From positions 1-27,562 of the IMG/VR virus record IMGVR_UViG_3300032668_000117: 27,562 nt of DNA; one strand, given 5' to 3'. The notes under the pieces were generated by a model. The model saw nothing but the letters and a program-made list of their open reading frames with translations. It was not told the origin of the DNA and ran no database searches. Source of the stretch: a virus. Made by a program: the position numbers and the translations under genes. Positions 14,581 to 22,516 of the stretch are shown here, in pieces. Position 1 is the first letter of the stretch. The number at the start of each line of letters is the position of its first letter.

Positions 14581-15204
14581 GTGGCCAATAATTTCGCGCC
14601 CTTCGGATTTAGTCAGCACAACGGCACCGGCTCTGCGCCGACCTATGAGCAGGTCACGGGTAATATCAAGTACAACACCGCCAATATCTTTTATGGCGAT
14701 CCGATTTTCCGTCTTTCGGATTCGACCCTCGCGGGCGTGACAACTGGCCCCGGTCCCGGCACTGGCATTCTTGCCGGTGTGTTTGTCGGCTGCAAATATC
14801 TTTCTACCGCGATGAAGCGCACCGTCTGGTCTAATTGGTGGCCCGGCAGCGATGTTTCGAGCGCAAACTCCGCTTCGACCGAAGCCTATTACATCAACGA
14901 TCCGAACGCACAGTTTTTGGCGCAGGTTGCCAACTCTGCGACCACGGATACCACGGGCGTTGTGCAGACCAATATCGGTCTAAACGTGCAGTTTGCTTAT
15001 GGCACGGGCAATACCTCTACCGGCATTTCCGGCGCGTATGTGGACATCAACACCACACCCGCCACGACCAATACCTTGCCCTTCCGCTTGGTAAGCCTTG
15101 TATCAAGCCCGCCCGGCGCAAACGGGACCACTGTTGGAGCCTTCGATTATGTGATCGTGGCGTTCAACAACGTTGAAACCAAGTCGCTGACCGCGCAGAA
15201 CTAA
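14581..15204 (+). CDS. Probable capsid decoration / minor structural protein, 207 aa
   Basis: GTG start with AGGAGA upstream. It begins MANNFAPFGFSQHNGTGSAP, an opening typical of beta-rich phage structural proteins encoded just before the major capsid gene. The body is Thr/Gly/Asn-rich with alternating hydrophobic strands (NTANIFYGDPIFRLSDST, AYYINDPNAQFLAQVAN, PFRLVSLVSS). There are no charged helices or catalytic motifs. It is probably a head decoration or stabilising protein by position and composition. It is the first gene after the promoter candidate, so it is probably made in large amounts. Confidence 0.6.
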   Translation: MANNFAPFGFSQHNGTGSAPTYEQVTGNIKYNTANIFYGDPIFRLSDSTLAGVTTGPGPGTGILAGVFVGCKYLSTAMKRTVWSNWWPGSDVSSANSASTEAYYINDPNAQFLAQVANSATTDTTGVVQTNIGLNVQFAYGTGNTSTGISGAYVDINTTPATTNTLPFRLVSLVSSPPGANGTTVGAFDYVIVAFNNVETKSLTAQN

Positions 15205-15216
15205 GGAACAGGACCA

Positions 15217-16131
15217 ATGGCTGTTAATCTTTCTGCGATTAAAGACCTTCTGCTCCCCGGCCTTCGCGGGGTAGAAGGCAAGTACGAGATGATCCCGTCT
15301 CAGTACGACAAGATTTTTACCAAGCATAATTCCAAGTTGGCTTTGGAACGTACCGCTGAAATGCGGTATCTGGGCCTTGCCCAGCTTAAGACGGAAGGTG
15401 GCCAGACCTCCTTCGATAACAACGCTGGCGAGCGCTATATCTACAACCAGGAACACAACGAAATTGCTCTTGGTTACGCGATTACTCGCAAAGCGATTGA
15501 CGATAACCTGTACAAGACCCAGTTTCACCCCTCCAATCTGGGCCTCATTGAGTCGTTCCAGCAGACCAAAGAAATCTACGGCTCGAACATTCTCAATACC
15601 GCGACGACCTATAATGCCGCGATTGGCGCTGATGGTGTTGCTCTTTGTTCCACCGCACATCCGATTGACGGCGGAACGGTTGCCAACACGCCGACCGTGC
15701 AGGCTGATCTGAACGAAGCCACGCTGTTGAACGGTATGATTTCTATCCGTACCAACTTCAAGGATCAGGCTGGCCTGAAGGTTTTCGCCCGTGGCCGGAA
15801 ACTGATTGTTCCTCCGCAGCTTGAGCCTATTGCGATCCGTCTGACCAAGACGGAATTGCGCCCTGGCACTGCGGACAATGATGTGAATGCGATCATCTCG
15901 ACCGCTGGTGGTCTGCCGGAAGGCTATATGGTCAACGATTTCTTGACCTCTGCCTACGCGTGGTTCCTGCTAACCAATATCGACGGCCTGTCGTATATGG
16001 AACGTATCGCTTTCGAAACTGACATGCAGGTGGACTTCGTTACCGACAACCTGCTGGTGAAAGGATATGAGCGCTACAGTTTCTCGTACTACAACTGGCG
16101 CGCCCTTTATGGAAGCTTCCCTACTTCATGA
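15217..16131 (+). CDS. Major capsid protein
   Basis: The 304-residue protein has the features of an HK97-fold major head subunit: an N-terminal helix (LSAIKDLLLPGLRGVEGKY), EGGQTSFDNNAGERYIY in the extended-loop region, and LFAD-like contact segments. It also has the frequently seen CSTAHPIDGGTVANTP followed by LNEATLLNGMISIRTNF and ARGRKLIVPPQLEPIA. The block AHP..GGT..NTP...ADLNEA.L is common to Mu gpT-like capsid proteins. AGGAACAGG precedes the ATG. Its stop overlaps an endonuclease start (ATGA). Confidence 0.85.
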   Translation: MAVNLSAIKDLLLPGLRGVEGKYEMIPSQYDKIFTKHNSKLALERTAEMRYLGLAQLKTEGGQTSFDNNAGERYIYNQEHNEIALGYAITRKAIDDNLYKTQFHPSNLGLIESFQQTKEIYGSNILNTATTYNAAIGADGVALCSTAHPIDGGTVANTPTVQADLNEATLLNGMISIRTNFKDQAGLKVFARGRKLIVPPQLEPIAIRLTKTELRPGTADNDVNAIISTAGGLPEGYMVNDFLTSAYAWFLLTNIDGLSYMERIAFETDMQVDFVTDNLLVKGYERYSFSYYNWRALYGSFPTS

Positions 16132-16616
16132 TTGATAAGGCCAAAGCCGCTGCTAGAGCCGCTCGTTGGCGCGCTAAGAATCCTGATAAAGTCAGGATTA
16201 TTCAGCGTCGAGCCAGGGAGAAAGCATTGCTCAATCCGGATAAGGCTGCGAAAATTCGTGAGTTCCAGAGTGGCTATCGTGAAAAGAACCGCGAATATCT
16301 TTCTGGCAAGGAACGTGAGCGTCGCTTTGGGATAAGCCTTGCTGATTATTCCGTGTTGGTTGCTGCACAGGACAACAAGTGCGCCATCTGTTTTCAGCCT
16401 GAAACTGAAATGCGTAATGGTAAGGTCAAGGCTCTTGCGGTCGATCACGACCATGAAACTGGCGAAAATCGTGGCCTGCTCTGCGTTGCCTGCAATACGG
16501 GAATTGGTAAGCTGAAAGAGGATCGTAATATTATGATTTCAGCCATCAAATACCTTGATAAATACTCCGAAGCTCGCCCCAATGTGGTGCCTTTGGTCAG
16601 CAAGGGGAATAAATAG
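16128..16616 (+). CDS. Endonuclease VII-like HNH endonuclease
   Basis: Cys85/Cys88 (KCAIC), the catalytic-type AVDHDHETG (Asp106-His109), NRGLLCVACNTGIG (Cys119, Cys122, Asn123) and the following KLKEDR match the recombination endonuclease VII family (T4 gp49-like, His-Me finger). Such genes also act as free-standing homing endonucleases. The N-terminal 70 residues are a basic Arg/Lys/Ala-rich helical region. The ATG overlaps the capsid stop (ATGA), and the next structural gene begins right after its stop. The protein could process branched DNA before packaging or be a mobile gene; its placement between structural genes favours the latter. Confidence 0.85.
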   Translation: MIDKAKAAARAARWRAKNPDKVRIIQRRAREKALLNPDKAAKIREFQSGYREKNREYLSGKERERRFGISLADYSVLVAAQDNKCAICFQPETEMRNGKVKALAVDHDHETGENRGLLCVACNTGIGKLKEDRNIMISAIKYLDKYSEARPNVVPLVSKGNK

Positions 16617-17798
16617 ATGAGCGTTAGTGCATTTACCGGCCCTCTGATTAGCTTCGGGCAGGCCCAGTTTGATGATAATAATTCTGTCGCCGGTCCTTCG
16701 CTGTTTTATAACGGCAGCGGCATTCTGGACCCGCGCCAGACATTTACTTATCAGCCCGGTCAGCGGAATGGTCAGCCGACTTATGGTTTTTTGGGCACCA
16801 ACCGCATCCAGACTCTGAACGTCATCCCCTATACCCTGACGGCTGGCTTGCTTGCGGCGGCGCAGCATACCACGAACGGTACTGCCATGACGCTGGCGTC
16901 TGCCACGGCCACCGGTCTGGCAGTTGGTGTTTCGATTACCCGTCAGGATACCGGCGTTGTTGTTACTGGCCTGCTGGAAATTGATCCGTGCGTTGCAGTT
17001 GCCACGGCCACCATTCCTGCTGGATCGACTGTGATGAATGTCACGGCGCTTACTGCTCCTAGCGGCACTAGCTACAATACCTTTTATCCCGGCATGGTGC
17101 TGACTGGCACTTCGGTTGTGGCTGGCACGACCATTACTAGCTTCGGCACGGGTAATGGCGGTATCGGCACCTATAACATCAGCGTTCCGCCGTCTGCTGC
17201 CATTACTGGCGGCACGATTACCGGCACTGGAACTGGCCTTGTTAGTTCGGTTGCCTATGGCCTGGATAATTGCATCAATCTGTGGAACCCCGTTGCACTT
17301 CTGGGTCGCGCGGTCAGCATTACGTCCACGACCAGCCAGATTTCTGCCGCTACCTTCACCGTTCGCGGCTTTGACGTATATGGCTTCCCAGTTACCGAGG
17401 TTATTACGACTTCCGGCACATCTGCCACGACCACAAACGGCAAAAAGGCGTTCCGCTATATCCTGTCTGTCACGCCGAATACGACTGATGGCACCGGAAG
17501 CTATTCGGTGGATACGACCGACATTATTGGCTTCCCGCTTCGCTCCGATACTTTCCAGATCGGCACCGAGTATGACATTGCCATTGCTTCTAACAATGCT
17601 ACCGTTGCGGCCACGACCGGCTACACCGCTGCCGTAAAGACCGTGGCTACTGCAACTACGGGCGACGTGCGCGGCACTTTTGCGCTTCAGACGCCTTCTA
17701 ATGGCACACTTCGCTTCCTGACGACGCAGAGCCCGCCGCTCCCTGCGCTTGGCAGTATCGCTGGTCTATTCGGCGTCACCCAGTACGCAGATTTTTAA
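16617..17798 (+). CDS. Structural protein with beta-rich repeats, 393 aa
   Basis: The N-terminus reads SVSAFTGPLISFGQAQFDDN and the protein is rich in Thr/Gly/Ala strands throughout. About residues 75-205 contain a module with PGMVLTGTSVVAGTTITSFG and GNGGIGTYNISV, the recurrent 'G..V.GT.I.....G.GTY.VS' phage structural motif. The flanking parts (NVIPYTL near 70; LGRAVSITSTTSQISAATFT, YGFPVTEVI, FPLRSDTFQIG) look like one domain interrupted by this insert. It is likely a capsid-surface protein or head fibre by composition and position after the capsid gene. AAGGGGAATAAATAG precedes the ATG. Confidence 0.65.
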   Translation: MSVSAFTGPLISFGQAQFDDNNSVAGPSLFYNGSGILDPRQTFTYQPGQRNGQPTYGFLGTNRIQTLNVIPYTLTAGLLAAAQHTTNGTAMTLASATATGLAVGVSITRQDTGVVVTGLLEIDPCVAVATATIPAGSTVMNVTALTAPSGTSYNTFYPGMVLTGTSVVAGTTITSFGTGNGGIGTYNISVPPSAAITGGTITGTGTGLVSSVAYGLDNCINLWNPVALLGRAVSITSTTSQISAATFTVRGFDVYGFPVTEVITTSGTSATTTNGKKAFRYILSVTPNTTDGTGSYSVDTTDIIGFPLRSDTFQIGTEYDIAIASNNATVAATTGYTAAVKTVATATTGDVRGTFALQTPSNGTLRFLTTQSPPLPALGSIAGLFGVTQYADF

Positions 17799-17809
17799 GG
17801 AGACATGAT

Positions 17810-18148
17810 ATGAAGGGCCACAAGAGTAATCATCATCGCAAGCACCGCGAAACTGGCGGTGTCAACGAGGCGGAAGAAGACCTGAAGACGAAGCCGGAAG
17901 CTTACACTGACGCCAAGAAGATTGATTCTGAGGCGGAGGAAATGGAAGAGCGCAAGTCTGGTGGCCGCGCCAAGCGGAAGCATGGCGGCAAGATGGTCGG
18001 CATGGTAGAAGGCAAGCACGCCAAGCATCACGCTGGTCACAAGCCCCGCAAGGCTGGTGGCCGCGCGACTTCCGATATGAACCCGTTTACTTCGGCCCGC
18101 AAGGGTACTCCTGCCAAGGGTCGCAAGCTTGAAATGGAAATGGATTAA
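17810..18148 (+). CDS. Small basic GG-motif protein, 112 aa
   Basis: It is His/Lys/Arg-rich, with ERKSGGRAKRKHGGKMVG, HKPRKAGGRAT and a His cluster at the N-terminus. These are the same [KR]xGG[KR] motifs as in the 405-residue protein at 10363, including an identical 18-bp stretch. Strong AAGGAG eight bases before the ATG. No fold can be assigned, and it is probably disordered. Its placement at the end of the capsid transcription unit, before a terminator, suggests a virion or DNA-associated protein. Confidence 0.65.
   Translation: MKGHKSNHHRKHRETGGVNEAEEDLKTKPEAYTDAKKIDSEAEEMEERKSGGRAKRKHGGKMVGMVEGKHAKHHAGHKPRKAGGRATSDMNPFTSARKGTPAKGRKLEMEMD
17951..17968 (+). repeat. 18-bp direct repeat, copy 2 (GG motif coding)
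   Basis: Identical to 11485-11502 and encoding RKSGGR; a diverged third version (CGCAAGGCTGGTGGCCGC) lies about 95 nt downstream in the same gene. Confidence 0.7.
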
Positions 18149-18175
18149 TTGGGGGCCGTGCATTGACTGCATGAG

Positions 18176-18198
18176 CGGGGGCCTTGTGCCCCCGTTTT
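18176..18198 (+). terminator. Rho-independent terminator
   Basis: CGGGGGC (18176-18182) pairs with GCCCCCG (18188-18194) across the loop CTTGT and is followed by TTTT. It ends the capsid transcription unit, only 20 bases before the next start codon. Confidence 0.82.
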
Positions 18199-18218
18199 GC
18201 CTTGAGGGAACAGAGTAA

Positions 18219-18542
18219 ATGCAGAATATTGTTCTGACGCAGACCGGAACTGGCAGTTCGCGCGTTGCGATCCCTGATTTTTTCAAGGACACGTTCAATA
18301 TCGGCTTGCAGGCTATCGTAACCGGTACTGTGACTTACACGGTTTGGTATACTCTGGATGATACCCAGGCTGATGGCTATGTTCCTTCGACTGGAAATTG
18401 GTTTCCTGTTGCATCGCAGATGCTTGCAGCCACAGCAACAAATGCGGCGCAGTTGGTGACGCCATGCAAGGGTATATATTTGCAGGTTACGGCTGGGACT
18501 GGAACAGTTGCCCTTACAATTCAGCAGGCTGGTACGAGGTAG
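18219..18542 (+). CDS. Small beta-rich structural protein, 107 aa
   Basis: It begins MQNIVLTQTGTGSSRVAIPD and continues with strands TVTYTVWYTLDD and LQVTAGTGTVALTIQQAG. This is the profile of small phage proteins that report deviation-type beta sandwich folds near head genes. A Cys near residue 83 is isolated. GAGGGAACAG precedes the ATG. The exact role is unknown; it is likely a minor capsid or decoration component. Confidence 0.6.
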   Translation: MQNIVLTQTGTGSSRVAIPDFFKDTFNIGLQAIVTGTVTYTVWYTLDDTQADGYVPSTGNWFPVASQMLAATATNAAQLVTPCKGIYLQVTAGTGTVALTIQQAGTR

Positions 18543-18563
18543 TCGCGCCTCACGGAGTGAGAG

Positions 18564-19253
18564 ATGACGACTAGCGGAACATATAACTACAATCCGGGAT
18601 TGGGAGAGGCGACAATATACGCCTTCAATCTGTGTGGCATCCGTGGCACGGCTATTCTCCAAGAACACATGGAATCGGCCCGCATGGCAGCAAATATGCT
18701 GCTGGGTCGCTGGAGTAGCCAGGGGGTAAATCTTTGGGCCGTCGATCTTCAGACAATTAATTTGGTTCAGGGCACTTCAACATATTCTGTCCCAGCTAAT
18801 ACGATTGTGATGCTGGATGCCTATGTTACGACAACAAACGGCGGCGTCCCGATCAATCGACTTATTTTGCCTATCAGCCGCACAGAGTATGCCAGCTACC
18901 CAAATCCGCAGCAGCAAGGCTTCCCGACTACCTATTGGATGGATCGCCTTCTAGCGCCTTCTGTGACACTCTGGCCGGTACCTGACGGCAATGAGGTATC
19001 ATTTAGTTACTACAGAGTCCGGCAGGTACAGGATTCCGCCTTTACGTCCGGTCAACAGGTGGAGATTCCATATTATTTTCTGGAGGCATTCGCGTATGGT
19101 CTAGCCCAGCGTTTAGCTATGATCTGGGCGTCGGACAAGGTTGCCATGCTGAAGCCGTTAGCGGATGAGGCATATGCTATTGCGGCGGCTCAGAACATCG
19201 AGACCGCCGCAACTTACATTAGCCCCATGATTTCGTCATACTTCCGACCATGA
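18564..19253 (+). CDS. Head-tail connector / tail accessory protein (P22 gp4-like)
   Basis: The 229-residue protein begins with a helical domain (ILQEHMESARMAANMLLGRW, SSQGVNLWAVDL), followed by strands (TYSVPANTIVMLDAYV, NRLILPISRTEYASYPN). It then has PTTYWMDRLLAPSVTLWPVPDG and a C-terminal helical part. This arrangement, especially 'LN.....W...G..LW' and 'P..YWVDR...P.L.LWP.P', is seen in podoviral adaptor proteins that extend the portal and seal the packaged DNA. The assignment to the gp4-like group is from motif memory. GGAGTGAGAG precedes the ATG. The stop overlaps an endonuclease gene (ATGA). Confidence 0.7.
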   Translation: MTTSGTYNYNPGLGEATIYAFNLCGIRGTAILQEHMESARMAANMLLGRWSSQGVNLWAVDLQTINLVQGTSTYSVPANTIVMLDAYVTTTNGGVPINRLILPISRTEYASYPNPQQQGFPTTYWMDRLLAPSVTLWPVPDGNEVSFSYYRVRQVQDSAFTSGQQVEIPYYFLEAFAYGLAQRLAMIWASDKVAMLKPLADEAYAIAAAQNIETAATYISPMISSYFRP

Positions 19254-19891
19254 ATAGTGAAAACGTTTTCTATATCTACGAACACTGGCGTCCTGATAAG
19301 GGCGTTTGTTTCTATGTTGGAAAGGGAAAAGACAAACGCGCTTGGGACATGAAAAACATGCGCAATTGCCATCATAAGGCTGTCGTATCAAAACTTACAG
19401 CCATGGGATTTAGTGTAGATGTCCGCATAATCGTATCTGGCCTATCCTCAACGGCGGCACTTGCAGTCGAAATAGATCGCATTGCGACGTACAGCAGGGA
19501 AACCCTTACAAATATGACGCGCGGCGGCGATGGGCTAGTCGATCCAAGCCCTGCCGTTAGAAAGCGCATGTCTGAATCTCAGAAGACAAGATTTGCACGG
19601 CCTGAAGAAAGAGAGAAAATGAGCGCCAGGGTTACGGGACGAGTAACATCTGATGAGACTAAAAAGAAACTATCAATAACCAGCAGCGGTCGTAAGTATT
19701 CCAAAGAAACTATCAAAAAGATGAAGGTGGCCGCAAAAATACGTGGTATTTCGGCAGCGACTAGAGAAGCGCAGGTTAAGGCAATTACAGGTAAAAAGCG
19801 CGCGCCGTTCAAGGAATCTACCATTATAAAAATGCGCGCCGCTGCTAAAGTCAGAGAAGAAAAAAAGCGCCTAGCTCGCGAGGTCTCCTGA
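19250..19891 (+). CDS. GIY-YIG homing endonuclease with NUMOD3 repeats
   Basis: FYIYEHWRPDKGVCFYVGKG (residues 7-26) is the GIY-YIG motif in its common phage variant (YIYEH...FYVGKG). Glu74 in AVEIDRIATY is the conserved catalytic Glu, and LTNMTRGGDG follows at 86-95. The C-terminal half has several NUMOD3-type DNA-binding repeats (S.ETKKKLS, YSKETIKKMK, FKESTIIKMRAAAK). The ATG overlaps the upstream stop and the next structural gene begins two bases after its own stop. It is closely similar to the gene at 25959 over the catalytic domain. Mobile-gene status is inferred from family and position. Confidence 0.88.
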   Translation: MNSENVFYIYEHWRPDKGVCFYVGKGKDKRAWDMKNMRNCHHKAVVSKLTAMGFSVDVRIIVSGLSSTAALAVEIDRIATYSRETLTNMTRGGDGLVDPSPAVRKRMSESQKTRFARPEEREKMSARVTGRVTSDETKKKLSITSSGRKYSKETIKKMKVAAKIRGISAATREAQVKAITGKKRAPFKESTIIKMRAAAKVREEKKRLAREVS

Positions 19892-19892
19892 T

Positions 19893-20627
19893 ATGGCCTA
19901 CGCGTCACAAACTGGAAGAGCTAGAACAAATCCCAGTGACCCAAATGCCCACGCTATCTGTGACCGCTGTGGATTTCGGTACAATTGGATTGATTTAAAT
20001 TGGCAGAATGAGTGGCGCGGTGCGTCTCTCATGAACATCCGCATTTTGGTTTGTCGTCGGTGTTTAGACACGCCTCAAGAACAATTACGCGCCATTGTTG
20101 TACCTGCTGACCCGCTGCCTATCATCAATGCGCGAGTTCAAGACTTTGCAATAGCTGAGACTAATTACCAGACCATCACTCAGCTACCTGTTTACGATCC
20201 GACAACCGGCATTCCAATTCCGGGAACGACCACGCTTGTCACCCAAGACGGGCGCAATCTCGCCACACAGGAAACGGGACCGCCCACTGGGCTAACGCAG
20301 TCTGCTATTATGCCGTTGCAAGGCAACGTTCATTATGGCGTTTGTCTAAATCTGCTTTCGGTTACTGCGAACGGCACGACAATCATCACCGTGACTTGTT
20401 CGTCGCCGCACGGACTTTCTACGAACGGACAGATTGCAGCGGAGGGCCTGTCTAACAACAAAGCGGATGGCTTCTATAGTGTGACGGTGCTTGGGGCCAT
20501 GTCGTTTACCTACATGACAAATACCGTTATACCGAGTGGATCACTTTTGACAGCTACCGCATTGATTACAACTGCTTCTGTCGGGTTGCCGTTGCAATTC
20601 GATCAGATACCGCAGACGGGGATTTAG
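19893..20627 (+). CDS. Phage structural protein with N-terminal zinc motif, 244 aa
   Basis: The N-terminal domain carries AICDRCGFRYNWIDLNWQNEW and LVCRRCLDTPQEQLRAI, two Cys pairs that form a zinc site in a conserved family often encoded among podoviral head-tail genes. A middle contains VVPADPLPIINARV and a linker. The C-terminal part has an Ig/bacterial-surface-like strand set (TITVTCSSPHGLS, DGFYSVTVLGAMSFTYM). The latter resembles the domain in the gp10-like protein. Its role is probably in the neck or tail. The ribosome binding site is inside the end of the endonuclease gene. Confidence 0.65.
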   Translation: MAYASQTGRARTNPSDPNAHAICDRCGFRYNWIDLNWQNEWRGASLMNIRILVCRRCLDTPQEQLRAIVVPADPLPIINARVQDFAIAETNYQTITQLPVYDPTTGIPIPGTTTLVTQDGRNLATQETGPPTGLTQSAIMPLQGNVHYGVCLNLLSVTANGTTIITVTCSSPHGLSTNGQIAAEGLSNNKADGFYSVTVLGAMSFTYMTNTVIPSGSLLTATALITTASVGLPLQFDQIPQTGI

Positions 20628-20633
20628 ACTTAG

Positions 20634-21302
20634 ATGCAAGCATGTTCTAAATGCCATGTTGAAAAGCCGCTGGAGGATTTTTACCAGCGTAAAAATGGTG
20701 CGTACAGAAAGGATTGCAAATCCTGCTTTACTCAAAAGACTAAAGAGTGGAAAGAAAAAAACGCGGACAAAATGCGTGAATACTGGCGTCTTTATTGCTT
20801 AGAGGCATACCGTAAGAATCCTGAAAAGGGCAAAGAAAAGGCTCGTCGTTATCGCGCGGCAAACCCAGATCGAGTTAAAATTACGTGGGCTGACAACAAT
20901 AAAAAAAGATGGGCAAACATTACGCCGGAAAAAAAAGAACAAGAAAAGAAAAGGCTACGTATATTTTACGAGAAAAATAGAGAGAAACAGTTAGCCAGAA
21001 CTAGCGCAGCAAAAAAGCGCAATAGGGGTCATTATACTGCTTACCAAAACGCCAGACGGGCACTCCAATTGTCTGCTTCTCCGCCATGGCTTTCTGCAAT
21101 TCAGCTAAACCAAATCGCTGAAATGTATGATGTTGCCGTAGCGTGCAACATGCAGACTGGAATTAAACATCACGTAGATCACATTGTTCCTTTGCGCGGA
21201 AAGGCAGTGCGTGGACTTCATGTTCCATGGAATTTACAAGTAATTCCTGCGATTCAAAATCACCGAAAACACAATAAGCTTGTCGAAGAGTATTTACGTT
21301 GA
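20634..21302 (+). CDS. Free-standing HNH homing endonuclease (paralogue of 12187)
   Basis: Cys4/Cys7 and Cys28/Cys31 form the N-terminal zinc finger (CSKC...CKSC). A long Lys/Arg/Glu-rich helix follows. The C-terminal nuclease has WLSAIQLNQIAEMYDVA, KHHVDHIVPLRGK, HVPWNLQVIPAIQN and KHNK, nearly the same as the gene at 12187. The ATG follows the preceding stop by six bases, and its stop overlaps the next TTG start. It is visibly A-rich in the linker region. Probably mobile. Confidence 0.83.
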   Translation: MQACSKCHVEKPLEDFYQRKNGAYRKDCKSCFTQKTKEWKEKNADKMREYWRLYCLEAYRKNPEKGKEKARRYRAANPDRVKITWADNNKKRWANITPEKKEQEKKRLRIFYEKNREKQLARTSAAKKRNRGHYTAYQNARRALQLSASPPWLSAIQLNQIAEMYDVAVACNMQTGIKHHVDHIVPLRGKAVRGLHVPWNLQVIPAIQNHRKHNKLVEEYLR

Positions 21303-21739
21303 GCACAGTAACCATTCCCCAGCTTCCCATGGCAATCTCCTTGGCTGGAGCCGAGCAGATGGAAGCTGTTCAGGCTGGCGTTTCGGTTCGCTTCACCACG
21401 GCGCTTTTGGCACAGTACGTCGCTACCTTTGTCATTGTCCCGGCCATAACGACCTTCCCGCAAGTCACCAAGACGGCAAACTACGCATTAAATCCGCTCA
21501 CTGACTATTATGTTCTATGCACCACAAATGCGTTCACCCTAACGCTTCCGTCTGCCATTGGTCTTGGTGGAAAGACGTTTGTGTTACTCAACGGAAACAC
21601 AGGCGCATCTGGACATTACATAAGTCTAGCAACTGTACTTGGACAAACGGTTAGCCTTTTTTCTTCGCCATATCCAATTGCGCCAGGGGCCGTTTCGATC
21701 ACAGTATGGAGCGATAATGCAAACTGGTGGGTAAGCTAA
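21299..21739 (+). CDS. Structural protein, 146 aa
   Basis: A TTG start at 21299 overlaps the HNH stop (TTGA). The protein begins MSTVTIPQLPMAISLAGAEQ, with the 'I.QLP.A..L.G.E...VQ.G..VR.T...IA' pattern found at the start of phage tail or fibre-type proteins. The second half is beta-rich (AFTLTLPSAIGLGGKTFVLL). Its start would be lost or altered if the HNH gene were removed, unless an ancestral ribosome binding site lay upstream. The role is a tail or neck component by context. Confidence 0.55.
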   Translation: MSTVTIPQLPMAISLAGAEQMEAVQAGVSVRFTTALLAQYVATFVIVPAITTFPQVTKTANYALNPLTDYYVLCTTNAFTLTLPSAIGLGGKTFVLLNGNTGASGHYISLATVLGQTVSLFSSPYPIAPGAVSITVWSDNANWWVS

Positions 21740-22516
21740 GTGTCCCAGCCAGTTGCCACCAATCCACTGACCTATAACGGCTTCGTTACACAGCTTGGCG
21801 TGATGACCGTTGAAAATACTACGACTGTCAGCGGTGTCGTGCAGGGTGTCGATGCACCTTTTAACGCACTAATTCCACAGGCATTGAATTACGCAGAGCT
21901 AAGAATTAGCCGCGATGTGGACTTGCTACCGTCCCTGACAAATAACAATTATTCGCTGGCCGCTGGAAACAACGTCCTACAGATTTCAACCAATGATTTT
22001 GTGACGATCCAGACCATTCAGGTTGGAACGGGAAACCCGCCCCTTCTGCCAGTTTCTAAGGAATATTTGCAGACCGTATGGGGTAGCAATGCCGTTATAG
22101 GAACGCCAAAAGCGTTCGCCATGATTGGCGGTGATCTAACTACGGCTGGAAATACCTATAATAACATCATGGTTGGACCGTATCCCGACACAACTTATGC
22201 TGTGTCTATATATGGCACGATCAGGATGCCGTCCCTGTATCTCAACGCAACGCAGGCGCTTGCAAACACCGCAACAACCTTTATCAGCCAATGGCTTCCC
22301 GATCTTCTTATGCAGGCGGCTATGATTTATGTGTCTCAGTTCCAGCGGAATTTCAGCCCCACAAGTAATGATCCGCAGATGCCGGGCTCGTATGAGAGCC
22401 AGTATCAAACATTGCTCAAGGGCGCGATTGTTGAAGAGGCCAGGAAACGATTTACGGCATCCGCCTGGTCTTCCATGTCACCAGCTACCGTTGCTACCCC
22501 GACGCGAGGTGCTTAA
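21740..22516 (+). CDS. Probable head-tail / neck protein, 258 aa
   Basis: A GTG start directly follows the previous stop. The N-terminal half contains ALIPQALNYAELRISRDVDLL, a helical segment typical of podoviral neck or adaptor proteins, and strands such as NNVLQISTNDFVTIQTIQV. The middle has PYPDTTYAVSIYGTIRMPSL and a Gln-rich helix at 195-230 (LLMQAAMIYVSQFQRNF). It is encoded directly before the gp10-like protein, as neck genes commonly are. I am not certain of the family. Confidence 0.55.
   Translation: MSQPVATNPLTYNGFVTQLGVMTVENTTTVSGVVQGVDAPFNALIPQALNYAELRISRDVDLLPSLTNNNYSLAAGNNVLQISTNDFVTIQTIQVGTGNPPLLPVSKEYLQTVWGSNAVIGTPKAFAMIGGDLTTAGNTYNNIMVGPYPDTTYAVSIYGTIRMPSLYLNATQALANTATTFISQWLPDLLMQAAMIYVSQFQRNFSPTSNDPQMPGSYESQYQTLLKGAIVEEARKRFTASAWSSMSPATVATPTRGA

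Noticed and set aside
15103-15660. 185-residue minus-strand open frame opposite the major capsid gene
   Set aside because: Antisense to the clear capsid gene, with no independent coding evidence.
17116-17637. 173-residue + frame within the 393-residue structural protein
   Set aside because: Pro/Leu/Arg-rich shadow of a Thr/Gly-rich gene; unlike the HNH in the intein it shows no domain motifs.
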